From Gemmataceae bacterium (GTDB lineage: Bacteria > Planctomycetota > Planctomycetia > Gemmatales > Gemmataceae), in contig PLDW01000095.1 of NCBI GenBank assembly GCA_003136315.1, positions 61,988-94,517 of the forward strand: a stretch of 32,530 nucleotides of DNA, in the 5' to 3' direction. Numbering within the stretch: the first letter of the stretch is position 1; each line of letters starts with the position of its first letter. A program made the position numbers and the translations under genes. Positions 1-7,099 of this stretch are shown here, piece after piece. Below the pieces are notes generated by a model. It saw nothing but the letters and a program-made list of their open reading frames with translations, was not told the DNA's origin and searched no databases.

Positions 1-74
1 GGCCGGGGTTGAGTCCTCGAAACCCCGGCTGCGTGGGGAAAGCGTGCCGGGGTTTCGAAGACTCAACCCCGGCC
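1..74. repeat. Long inverted repeat, 29-bp arms
   Basis: Bases 1-29 and 46-74 are reverse complements of each other with a single mismatch, separated by 16 bases. Each arm is also partly self-complementary (GCCGGGGTT against AACCCCGGC), so the element can fold as one long hairpin or as two small ones. It may continue to the left of the window. It has no T-tract, so it is not a typical intrinsic terminator. A REP-like or MITE-like intergenic element is the most likely reading. Confidence 0.85.
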
Positions 75-116
75 ACCCGTCCGTCAGTAGTTTTACCGAG
101 TGGCGGGGGTACTCTC

Positions 117-713
117 ATGCGGCGGTACGTGGGAGGGGAGAACGGTGTCGGCGTGACGCCGTATTCAGGGGAGTGTGAGCGCGTGCTGCGGTATCTGCGG
201 CTTGCGGGCTTTAGCCGGAGTGGGGAATGCATCCGTATCCATGCCATTGACGACCGAGGAACGCACTTGCTGCTGACCTTCGCGGTGTCATCGCTCGAAG
301 ACCCCTCGCGGGACTTCATGCACGCGAGCATCGTGGTCGAGAAGGAGACGGGCGATGTTTACTCCTTCCCATCCCGCGCCCGGCATCCCATCGACGCGGC
401 AGACATCGCCTCGATCCGGCAGGGGTGTATTCGCATTACGCCGGGCGATATAGATGAGATGGAATTGGAAGAGAAACGAAGAGTACGGGAGGCTACTTGT
501 TTTACATGCGGTTCCTCGAACGTCCATTGTGATGGAGGCAACCTCTTCTGCGTTTCGGGGCTTGATCAGGAGTTCATTGAGTGGACTCACACTTGCTACG
601 GCTGTGGGAAGAAAACGAGTCAATGGAGTTCAGGACACGGAGTTGCTTTGGAGTTGCGCTGTTCCTATTTCGACTGCAAGTCGGTTTGGCGGTATGATAA
701 TCACCCAGCGTAG
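117..713 (+). CDS. Hypothetical protein with C-terminal zinc-ribbon-like Cys pairs
   Basis: A 198-residue protein that I do not recognise. The start at 117 is preferred over an in-frame start at 9, because the first 74 bases are an inverted repeat and a G-rich stretch (GCGGGGG) lies just before 117. Residues 1-110 look like a mixed alpha/beta domain with no known motif. The C-terminal third has CxxC pairs at 128-131 and 160-163 and a C-x4-C at 182-187, with C138 and C145 between. This suggests one or two structural zinc sites. There is no signal peptide or membrane segment, so it is probably cytoplasmic. It stands alone, about 190 bases before the Ole operon. It could be a DNA- or protein-binding accessory protein, but nothing shows that directly. 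Confidence 0.6.
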   Translation: MRRYVGGENGVGVTPYSGECERVLRYLRLAGFSRSGECIRIHAIDDRGTHLLLTFAVSSLEDPSRDFMHASIVVEKETGDVYSFPSRARHPIDAADIASIRQGCIRITPGDIDEMELEEKRRVREATCFTCGSSNVHCDGGNLFCVSGLDQEFIEWTHTCYGCGKKTSQWSSGHGVALELRCSYFDCKSVWRYDNHPA

Positions 714-825
714 GGGAGTCCTCCAAAGCTGCGAAAGCGACTGCCGCCTGGCCTTGCAAGACAACTGACCACCAGCTCAAGCGTGCTGTTCAGCGGGAAA
801 AACGAGTCAAATGGCCATCCGGCTT

Positions 826-860
826 CCCCTTCCCTCTTAGGGAAGGGGGTTGGGGGGTTA
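826..860. repeat. GC-rich intergenic palindrome
   Basis: A perfect 10-bp stem (826-835 with 839-848) around a 3-base loop is followed by a G-rich run, GTTGGGGGGTTAGG. It lies 40 bases before oleB. The form is that of dispersed intergenic palindromes seen in large planctomycete genomes (recollection, not checked). It might act as a transcript-end hairpin, but there is no T-tract on the plus strand. Confidence 0.6.
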
Positions 861-901
861 GGTTTCCGCAGCACGCCATCCCGTATCGCACGAAGGGTAG
901 A

Positions 902-1879
902 ATGCCGCCTCCCGATGCCGCCACCTCACCCTCAGCGCTCATCATGCCCCCGTCCGATGACCCGGAGTTCCGCAGGCTCTACCCATTCCATCGCTCCGGT
1001 GGGTTCGTCAACGCTTTCCAGCGCCCCGATCGGTCGAGTCGCCCTCATCTCACCATGAATTACCTCGACGAGGGCACAGGTGACCCTGTTGTGATGCTCC
1101 ACGGGAACCCGACCTGGAGTTTCTACTACCGCAACCTCGTCCTCGCTCTTCGGGACTCGTACCGCTGTATCGTCCCTGACCACATCGGGTGTGGCCTCTC
1201 CGACAAGCCCCCGGAATCGCTCTACGACTACTCGCTCAAATCTCGCATCGACGACCTCGAAGCCTTGCTCGACCATCTGGGACTGCGGGAGAACCTCACT
1301 CTGGTCGTCCACGACTGGGGCGGGATGATCGGGATGGGCTTTGCGGCCCGGCACCCGGAACGGATCAAGCGGCTGGTCGTGTCGAACACCGGAGCATTCC
1401 CGTTGCCGAAAACGAAACGCTTCCCGTGGTCGCTGTGGCTCGGCCGAAACACCCGGTTGGGGGCCTGGCTCATCCTCAAGAAAAACGCCTTCTGCCGGGC
1501 CGCAGCCAGTTGGTGCGTGACTCGTACGAAACTCCCGCCAGACATCCGGCGAATGTATCTGAGGCCTTACGACTCTCCCGAACACCGGGTCGCGGTACTT
1601 AAGTTCGTTCAAACGATTCCACTGAGCCTGTCTGACCCCGGTTACGATATCGTCAACAGCACAGCGGAGTCGCTGGGGAAGTTTCGCGATGTCCCGACCC
1701 AACTCCTGTGGGGAATGCGGGATTTCGTGTTTGACCGGCACTTCCTGGCTGAGTGGCAGCGACACTTCCCCCACGCCGAGACGCACACCTGGCCGGATTG
1801 CGGACATTATCTGCTCGAAGACGCAGGAAATGAGGTTATCATGCGGGTAAAGGAGTTCCTGGCAAAGCACCCGGTATGA
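902..1879 (+). CDS. oleB: OleB-like alpha/beta hydrolase (beta-lactone decarboxylase)
   Basis: Member of the haloalkane-dehalogenase-like branch of alpha/beta hydrolases. In the Ole pathway OleB converts a cis-beta-lactone into a cis-olefin and CO2. Visible motifs are the HGNPTW oxyanion region, the VHDWGG nucleophile elbow with Asp (codon at 1313) rather than Ser, and a C-terminal DCGHYLLED with the catalytic His (codon at 1805). The length, 325 residues, is normal for the family. GAAGGG at 892-897 supports the start at 902; a start at 944 (MPPSDDPEF) is also possible. The assignment to OleB rather than a true dehalogenase rests on the downstream oleC and oleD genes in the same direction. 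It is probably cytoplasmic, in the Ole multienzyme complex. Confidence 0.85.
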   Translation: MPPPDAATSPSALIMPPSDDPEFRRLYPFHRSGGFVNAFQRPDRSSRPHLTMNYLDEGTGDPVVMLHGNPTWSFYYRNLVLALRDSYRCIVPDHIGCGLSDKPPESLYDYSLKSRIDDLEALLDHLGLRENLTLVVHDWGGMIGMGFAARHPERIKRLVVSNTGAFPLPKTKRFPWSLWLGRNTRLGAWLILKKNAFCRAAASWCVTRTKLPPDIRRMYLRPYDSPEHRVAVLKFVQTIPLSLSDPGYDIVNSTAESLGKFRDVPTQLLWGMRDFVFDRHFLAEWQRHFPHAETHTWPDCGHYLLEDAGNEVIMRVKEFLAKHPV

Positions 1880-2030
1880 GGGGCCGCGAGTGAATCCGGA
1901 CGACGAGATCGCGATGGAAATGCTGATCGCCGAAGACGGCCAACCTGTCGCGGCAGGCGTGCCAGCAGGAAGTCGTGCGTGTGGGCTCATGGAGATTGAG
2001 AACGAATCACATGCCTTGGGGAAAACACAC

Positions 2031-2444
2031 ATGGGCCGCGTGATCGTTCAGTTCGAGCTTTCCAACAATAGTGACATCAAATTGATGGAACGGGGTTACC
2101 TCACCCCCGACAAGATCCGCAAGGTGGCGATCCAGGGGGTGGTCGATACCGGGTCGGCGCGACTGGTTCTCCCGGCTGGGGTCGCACAGCAACTTGGTCT
2201 GCCCGTCACCGGGCAAGCGACGATACGATACGCCGACCATCGAAGAGAACTCCGGGACGTCGTTGGCGATGCTCACGTCCAACTGCTCGGCCGGGGTGGG
2301 GTGTTCAGCGCGGTGGTCGAACCAGCTCGGTCCGACGCGCTACTCGGACGTATCGTGATGGGAGATTTGGACCTCGTGGTCGATGGCACCGGTCAGCGTC
2401 TGGAACCCCGAGATCTGAACACGCTTCTCACCGAAGTCGAATGA
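2031..2444 (+). CDS. Retropepsin-like (clan AA) aspartic protease
   Basis: A small protein of 137 residues beginning MGRVIVQFEL. It has the aspartic-protease signature VVDTGSARLVLP, with DTGS as the half-site, then a hydrophobic beta-rich C-terminal half containing LLGRIVMGDLDLVVD. A single DTGS in a chain of this size implies a retropepsin-type homodimer. The start at 2031 fits the usual N-terminus of the family. The frame is open back to a GTG at 1890, only 10 bases after oleB, which would add 47 residues of unrelated sequence. The gene lies between oleB and oleC, and its stop is one base before the oleC start, so it is co-transcribed. Its substrate is unknown. No membrane segment is visible. 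Confidence 0.8.
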   Translation: MGRVIVQFELSNNSDIKLMERGYLTPDKIRKVAIQGVVDTGSARLVLPAGVAQQLGLPVTGQATIRYADHRRELRDVVGDAHVQLLGRGGVFSAVVEPARSDALLGRIVMGDLDLVVDGTGQRLEPRDLNTLLTEVE

Positions 2445-2445
2445 C

Positions 2446-4245
2446 ATGGCTTCCTCTCTCAACGTCGCATCACACCTGGCCCGGATGGCGGCGACCGAGC
2501 CGTCCCGGGCCGCAATCCACTACCCGCCCCGCGGCGTGAACCCGACCGGCACGACCGAACACCTCAGCATCACCTTCGCTGCGCTCAATGCCGATGCCGA
2601 CGCCATCGCCCACGGTTTGACCGCCGTCGGGATCACCTGCGGCACCCGCGTGGCGCTGATGGTTCCCCCCTCGCCCGACTTCTTCGCAATCACTTTCGCT
2701 CTGTTCAAGGTCGCTGCGGTGCCGGTCCTGATTGATCCGGGGATGGGTACCAAGAATCTCGGCAAATGTCTGGCGGAGGCCGAGGCGGAGGCATTTATCG
2801 GCATTGCGAAGGCTCACCTCGCTCGCCGCATTCTGGGGTGGGGGAAACGGACAATCCGCACGACTGTGAACGCAGGTCGATGGCGGCTTCTCTGTGACAG
2901 TTCACTGTCACGACTGCGGGCCGCCGGGGCAGCTCAAGGGCCGTTTCCCGTTCCGGATGTGTCGGCTAATGAGATGGCCGCGATCCTGTTCACCAGCGGA
3001 AGCACTGGGGTCGCGAAGGGGGCTGTCTACACCCACGGAATCTTCGCAGCGCAGGTCGAATTGCTCAAAAACACCTACGGGATCGAACCCGGTGAGATTG
3101 ACCTCTGCACCTTCCCACTGTTCGCTCTTTTCGGCCCAGCCCTCGGGATGACTTGCATCATCCCGGACATGGATTCGACCCGACCAGCCCAGATCGATCC
3201 GCGGAAGGCTGTCACCCAGATTCTGCAGTTCGGGGTGACCAATCTGTTTGGTTCGCCCGCGGTTCTACGGGCGTTGGGCAGTTGGGGAATCAACATCGGG
3301 TTGAAGAAGCCTGGCCCCATGCCGCCAGCAGCATCGGATGGCGTTCATCGCGATGGTCCGCCCCAGCTCCCCACGCTCCGTCGCGTCATCTCGGCCGGGG
3401 CAGCGGCTTCGGCGGTGGAGATTGAGCGGTTCGCCCGCCTGCTCACCGAAGGCGTTCAGGTGTTCACGCCCTACGGTGCGACCGAATCGCTTCCAGTGGC
3501 CAACATTGGCAGCCGGGAAATCCTGACCGAGACCCGTCACCTCACCGACCAGGGAATGGGGGTGTGCGTGGGCCGACCGGTAACGGGGGTAAGGGTTGAC
3601 GTCATCCCGATCACCGACCACCCGGTGGCGGAGTGGGACGAGTCGCTGTGCCTCCCACCCGGACAGATCGGTGAGTTCGTCGTCCGTGGACCGGTGGTCA
3701 CCAAGCAGTATTACAACCGTCCCGAGGCCACCAAGCTCGCCAAAATCCGCGACCCGAACTCTGGCGAGATCCTGCACCGGATGGGCGATGTCGGTTATTT
3801 TGACGAACACGGCCGGATGTGGTTCTGCGGCAGGAAGTCGCAGCGGGTTGTTACCCCCTGGGGGACGCTCTTCACCGATCAGGTTGAACCGGTGTTCAAT
3901 ACCCACGAGTTTGTCTTCCGCTCCGCGCTCGTTGGGGTCACCCGGGGTGGTGTGACGTATCCGGTGGTGTGTGTCGAGATGTTTAACTGGCCCCTTCCAA
4001 ATACTAAGCTCCTGACATGGGAGGCGGTTGAAAAGAACCTTCGGCAGCGCGGGAAGCATCTCGTGCATACACAGAGGATCGAGACCTTCCTGTTGCATCC
4101 TGGGTTCCCGGTGGATATCCGGCATAACTCGAAGATCTTCCGCGAGAAACTGGCCGTCTGGGCGGACCAGACGCTTGGCAAGGGCTGGACCCCGGGCGAT
4201 AACACTCGTGTGCAGACGCCCACGGGTTCGGGGGCTCCGACATGA
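2446..4245 (+). CDS. oleC: OleC-like AMP-dependent beta-lactone synthetase
   Basis: A 599-residue member of the ANL acyl-adenylating superfamily. OleC uses ATP to close a 2-alkyl-3-hydroxyalkanoic acid into a beta-lactone. Visible core motifs are the phosphate-binding loop LFTSGSTGVAKG (about 181-192), PYGATE (342-347), the MGDVGYFDEHGRMWFCGR hinge region (from 446) and the C-terminal lysine in HNSKIFREK (K563). The protein is longer than a typical acyl-CoA ligase domain but normal for OleC. The ATG follows the protease stop by one base, and the stop overlaps the oleD start by four bases (ATGA), indicating translational coupling. A generic fatty-acyl-AMP ligase is the alternative; the oleB and oleD neighbours make OleC much more likely. 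Confidence 0.9.
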   Translation: MASSLNVASHLARMAATEPSRAAIHYPPRGVNPTGTTEHLSITFAALNADADAIAHGLTAVGITCGTRVALMVPPSPDFFAITFALFKVAAVPVLIDPGMGTKNLGKCLAEAEAEAFIGIAKAHLARRILGWGKRTIRTTVNAGRWRLLCDSSLSRLRAAGAAQGPFPVPDVSANEMAAILFTSGSTGVAKGAVYTHGIFAAQVELLKNTYGIEPGEIDLCTFPLFALFGPALGMTCIIPDMDSTRPAQIDPRKAVTQILQFGVTNLFGSPAVLRALGSWGINIGLKKPGPMPPAASDGVHRDGPPQLPTLRRVISAGAAASAVEIERFARLLTEGVQVFTPYGATESLPVANIGSREILTETRHLTDQGMGVCVGRPVTGVRVDVIPITDHPVAEWDESLCLPPGQIGEFVVRGPVVTKQYYNRPEATKLAKIRDPNSGEILHRMGDVGYFDEHGRMWFCGRKSQRVVTPWGTLFTDQVEPVFNTHEFVFRSALVGVTRGGVTYPVVCVEMFNWPLPNTKLLTWEAVEKNLRQRGKHLVHTQRIETFLLHPGFPVDIRHNSKIFREKLAVWADQTLGKGWTPGDNTRVQTPTGSGAPT

Positions 4246-5231
4246 CAGCCCTGGTTACCGGCGGCGGTGGTTTTCTCGGCGGGGCGATCGCCCGGCTCTT
4301 GCGACAGCGTGGCCGGACGGTTCGGTCGTTCACCCGGACCGCCTACCCGTGGCTCGACGAACTCGGTGTGGAACAAACCCTCGGCGACCTCTCCGACCCC
4401 CCCTCGGTGGAACGGGCAGTGGTCGGGGTCGATGTCGTGTTCCACGTCGCTGCGCGGGCCGGTGTCTGGGGCCGGTACGCCGACTACTTCGCCACCAATG
4501 TCACCGGCACCGAAAACATCCTCGCAGCCTGTCGGAAGCACGGAGTCCAGAAGCTGGTCTATACGTCGACTCCGAGCGTCGTCCACACTGGCGTCGACCT
4601 CGAAGGGGTGGACGAATCGATCCCGTATCCCAAACACTTCGACGCTGCCTACCCGGAGACCAAAGCCCTTGCCGAGAAAGCGGTTCTGGCCGCGAATGGG
4701 CCAGACCTCGCGACCGTCGCCCTTCGCCCGCACCTCATCTGGGGTCCAGGCGATCCCCACCTGATCCCCCGCTTGCTCGCCAGAGCGCGGGAAGGGAAAC
4801 TGCGCCGGATTGGCTCCCGCGCGGTGAAAGTCGATGTCACCTACATAGATAATGCAGCCGATGCGCATCTCCTTGCTGCGGAGAAGCTTGCGCCAGGGTC
4901 GCCGGTGAGCGGGAAAACCTATTTCATTTCCAATGGCGAACCCGTTGAGTTGTGGGGGTTCATCGACCGCATCCTCGCAGAAGCCGGGCTTCCACCGATC
5001 ACACGAACCGTCTCGGCTTGGAAAGCCCGACTCGCAGGCCGGGTACTGGAGTGGGTTTACCGCGGCCTGCGCCTCCCCGGAGAGCCATCGATGACACGGT
5101 TCGTGGCCAACCAGATGTCGACCTCGCACTGGTACAACATTTCGGCCGCCCGACGCGACCTGGGGTACGAACCGCGAGTCTCGATCGATGAGGGGATGCG
5201 ACGACTCGGTGAGAAACTCCGGGGCGGGTGA
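4242..5231 (+). CDS. oleD: OleD-like NAD(P)-dependent 3-ketoacid reductase
   Basis: Extended short-chain dehydrogenase of 329 residues. OleD reduces the 2-alkyl-3-ketoalkanoic acid made by OleA to the hydroxy acid used by OleC. The Rossmann motif TGGGGFLG is at residues 6-13, the conserved serine region YTSTPS at 107-112, and the catalytic Y137-x3-K141 in YPETK. The family resemblance is to 3-beta-hydroxysteroid dehydrogenase/isomerase-like proteins, as expected for OleD. It is the last gene of the operon. Its stop lies only 17 bases from the stop of the convergent upp gene, leaving no room for a separate terminator. Confidence 0.9.
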   Translation: MTALVTGGGGFLGGAIARLLRQRGRTVRSFTRTAYPWLDELGVEQTLGDLSDPPSVERAVVGVDVVFHVAARAGVWGRYADYFATNVTGTENILAACRKHGVQKLVYTSTPSVVHTGVDLEGVDESIPYPKHFDAAYPETKALAEKAVLAANGPDLATVALRPHLIWGPGDPHLIPRLLARAREGKLRRIGSRAVKVDVTYIDNAADAHLLAAEKLAPGSPVSGKTYFISNGEPVELWGFIDRILAEAGLPPITRTVSAWKARLAGRVLEWVYRGLRLPGEPSMTRFVANQMSTSHWYNISAARRDLGYEPRVSIDEGMRRLGEKLRGG

Positions 5232-5248
5232 GCCGAGCACTGTAACGG

Positions 5249-5878
5249 CTAAATCGTTCCGAACTGTCGGTCTCCAGCGTCGCCAAGCCCGGGGACGATG
5301 TACCCGATGTCATTCAGGCGATCATCGAGTGCAGCCAGAACAATCGGCACATCGGGATGGGCCGAGCGCAATGCGTCCCGCCCTTCCGGGGCTCCGATGA
5401 TCCCAACGAATGTCACCTTCGGTGTCCCGTGCTGCTTCAAAATGTTGATGGCTGCGATTGCACTCCCGCCGGTCGCGAGCATCGGGTCGAGAACCAGAGC
5501 CAGATCCATGTCCGACCGCGCGGGAAGCTTGTTGTAATACGTCACCGGCTTGAGTGTGGCGTGATCCCGATACAGCCCGAGATGCCACACGGACGCCTCG
5601 GGAAGTGCCTCAAGCATCGCCTCCGCCATCCCGAGACCGGCACGTAACACGGGCACCAACCCGATCCTCACTCCGATCTCACGACAGGTGACCTGGGCCA
5701 GCGGCGTGGTCACCTCGACCGGGCGAAGCGGCAGATCCCGGGTGGCCTCGAAAAGCAGCCCCCGGGAAATGGCTGCGATGAGGTCGCGGAACTCCGGCGG
5801 CTTTGTCTCGACCGCCCGAAGTCGGGCCAGTTTGTGCTGGATCAGGGGATGGTCGGAGATGTGGATTGGGGCGGACAT
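5249..5878 (-). CDS. upp: Uracil phosphoribosyltransferase
   Basis: A 209-residue cytoplasmic salvage enzyme making UMP and pyrophosphate from uracil and PRPP. It begins with the characteristic ISDHPLIQHKL and carries the PRPP-binding loop DPMLATGGSA (131-140), the upstream VPVLRAGLGM (76-84), and a C-terminal IVPGLGDAGDRQFGT that matches the uracil-binding end of Upp. The length is standard and no residue appears missing. It is a single gene on the minus strand, convergent with oleD. A dispersed repeat fills the region upstream of its start, and no clear promoter was picked out there. Confidence 0.97.
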   Translation of the reverse strand: MSAPIHISDHPLIQHKLARLRAVETKPPEFRDLIAAISRGLLFEATRDLPLRPVEVTTPLAQVTCREIGVRIGLVPVLRAGLGMAEAMLEALPEASVWHLGLYRDHATLKPVTYYNKLPARSDMDLALVLDPMLATGGSAIAAINILKQHGTPKVTFVGIIGAPEGRDALRSAHPDVPIVLAALDDRLNDIGYIVPGLGDAGDRQFGTI

Positions 5879-5969
5879 GGAAGTTCTCTCACGTGCGGCC
5901 CGGCACGGGTTTGGTCTCTCGCGACACCCTCCGCAGCCACCCGTAAACTACGACCCCAGCCGAGTAGAA

Positions 5970-6136
5970 GAAATGGCCCGTAGATGACGCCTCAGAATGG
6001 CCCGCAGAGAATACTTCAGAATGGCCCGCAGATGACGCTGACCTACGGACGCAGATGAAATCCAGATAAAACGAAATGAATTTTGATCAAGATTTTATCT
6101 GCGTCGGAGTCTGCGTCATCTGCGGGCCATTCTGAA
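5970..6136. repeat. Nested direct and inverted repeat cluster
   Basis: Three partial direct copies of a unit centred on AATGGCCCGCAGATGACGC start near 5970, 5992 and 6016 (spacings 22 and 24). The third copy, 6015-6038, recurs as a perfect 24-bp inverted copy at 6113-6136. Between them CAGATAAAA (6063-6071) pairs with TTTTATCTG (6093-6101). The whole can form a long interrupted hairpin. It occupies most of the gap between upp and the aldo/keto reductase gene and ends 28 bases before the latter's start. Confidence 0.85.
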
Positions 6137-6164
6137 TCGGCACTGATGCAACCCGGAGTCTGCA

Positions 6165-7097
6165 ATGGAATACCGTCCCCTCGGTCGGACTGGCCTGTCC
6201 GTTTCCGTAATGTCCCAGGGTGGGGCTGCGATCGGCCAGCAATACGGGCCGGTGTCGGTCGCCGAGGTGACTGGCTGCGTCCATGCAGCAATCGACGCTG
6301 GTATGAACCTGATCGATACCTCCGCGTTTTACGGTAAGGGGCGATCGGAAGAGATCCTCGGGGAGATTCTCGACGGTGGATGGCGAGAGAAAGTTCACAT
6401 TTGCACCAAGGCCGGGCGGCTCGACCGCGATGTGTTCGACTTCACTCCCGCCGGGATGCGGGTGTGCCTGGAAGGCTCGCTGAGGCGGTTGCGCACAGAT
6501 CACGTGGAAATCTTGCTCGCCCACGACATCGAGTTTGCCACGGATTATGAGGCTGTGTTGACCGAGACAGCCGAAGTCCTCCACCAGTTCAAGAAGGAGG
6601 GCAAGGCTCGGTTCATCGGGATGTCGTGCTACCCACTCGGATTGCTCCGGACCGCGATCGAACGGTGCAAGCTGGACGCTGTCATCAGCTATGCGCACTT
6701 CACACTTCAGAATACCCGATTGCTCACTGAGTTGCTCCCGGTCGCCGACGCCCTCGGAGTGGGGGTGCTGAACGCTTCCCCGCTGTCATTGGGGCTGCTC
6801 ACCAGCCAGGGTCCGCCGCCCTGGCACCCGGCCACCCCCGAGATCAAGGCGGCGTGTCGCGCTGTGGCTGATCTGTGCAAGAGCCGCGGTGCGGATCTTG
6901 CGACTCTCGGGATGCAGTTCTGCTTCAGTGAGAAGCGGATTCCGAGTACCATCACCGGAACGGCCAAGAAGGCGGAACTGGATGCAAATCTGAGGGCCAT
7001 GCAAGAGCCGATCGACCCGACTCTGCTGGCGGATGTGTTGGGCGTGCTTCAACCGGTGCGGGATCTCACCTGGGCCAGCGGGAACCGGGCGGGCTGA
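6165..7097 (+). CDS. Aldo/keto reductase (sugar dehydrogenase type)
   Basis: A 310-residue NAD(P)-dependent oxidoreductase of the aldo/keto reductase superfamily. The catalytic tetrad is visible: D51 and Y56 in LIDTSAFYG, K82 in CTKAG, H120 in LLAHDIE. The C-terminal part STITGTAKKAELDANL is the usual cofactor phosphate-binding region. The MEYRPLGRTGLSVS start and overall layout resemble the L-galactose or L-fucose dehydrogenase and D-threo-aldose dehydrogenase branch, though the exact sugar cannot be read from sequence. A GGAG about 10 bases upstream supports the ATG. The next gene begins two bases after its stop, so the two are co-transcribed. Confidence 0.92.
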   Translation: MEYRPLGRTGLSVSVMSQGGAAIGQQYGPVSVAEVTGCVHAAIDAGMNLIDTSAFYGKGRSEEILGEILDGGWREKVHICTKAGRLDRDVFDFTPAGMRVCLEGSLRRLRTDHVEILLAHDIEFATDYEAVLTETAEVLHQFKKEGKARFIGMSCYPLGLLRTAIERCKLDAVISYAHFTLQNTRLLTELLPVADALGVGVLNASPLSLGLLTSQGPPPWHPATPEIKAACRAVADLCKSRGADLATLGMQFCFSEKRIPSTITGTAKKAELDANLRAMQEPIDPTLLADVLGVLQPVRDLTWASGNRAG

Positions 7098-7099
7098 CA

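Noticed and set aside
932..2032. Minus-strand open frame of 366 codons opposite oleB
   Set aside because: Antisense to a recognised hydrolase gene with its full catalytic triad; no motif in the reverse frame.
3879..5240. Minus-strand open frame of 453 codons opposite oleC and oleD
   Set aside because: It overlaps two well-supported genes and shows no motif; it is a product of high GC content.
5970..6136. CRISPR array
   Set aside because: The units are imperfect, spaced 22-24 bases with no spacer-sized unique sequence, and the fourth copy is inverted; no cas genes are present.
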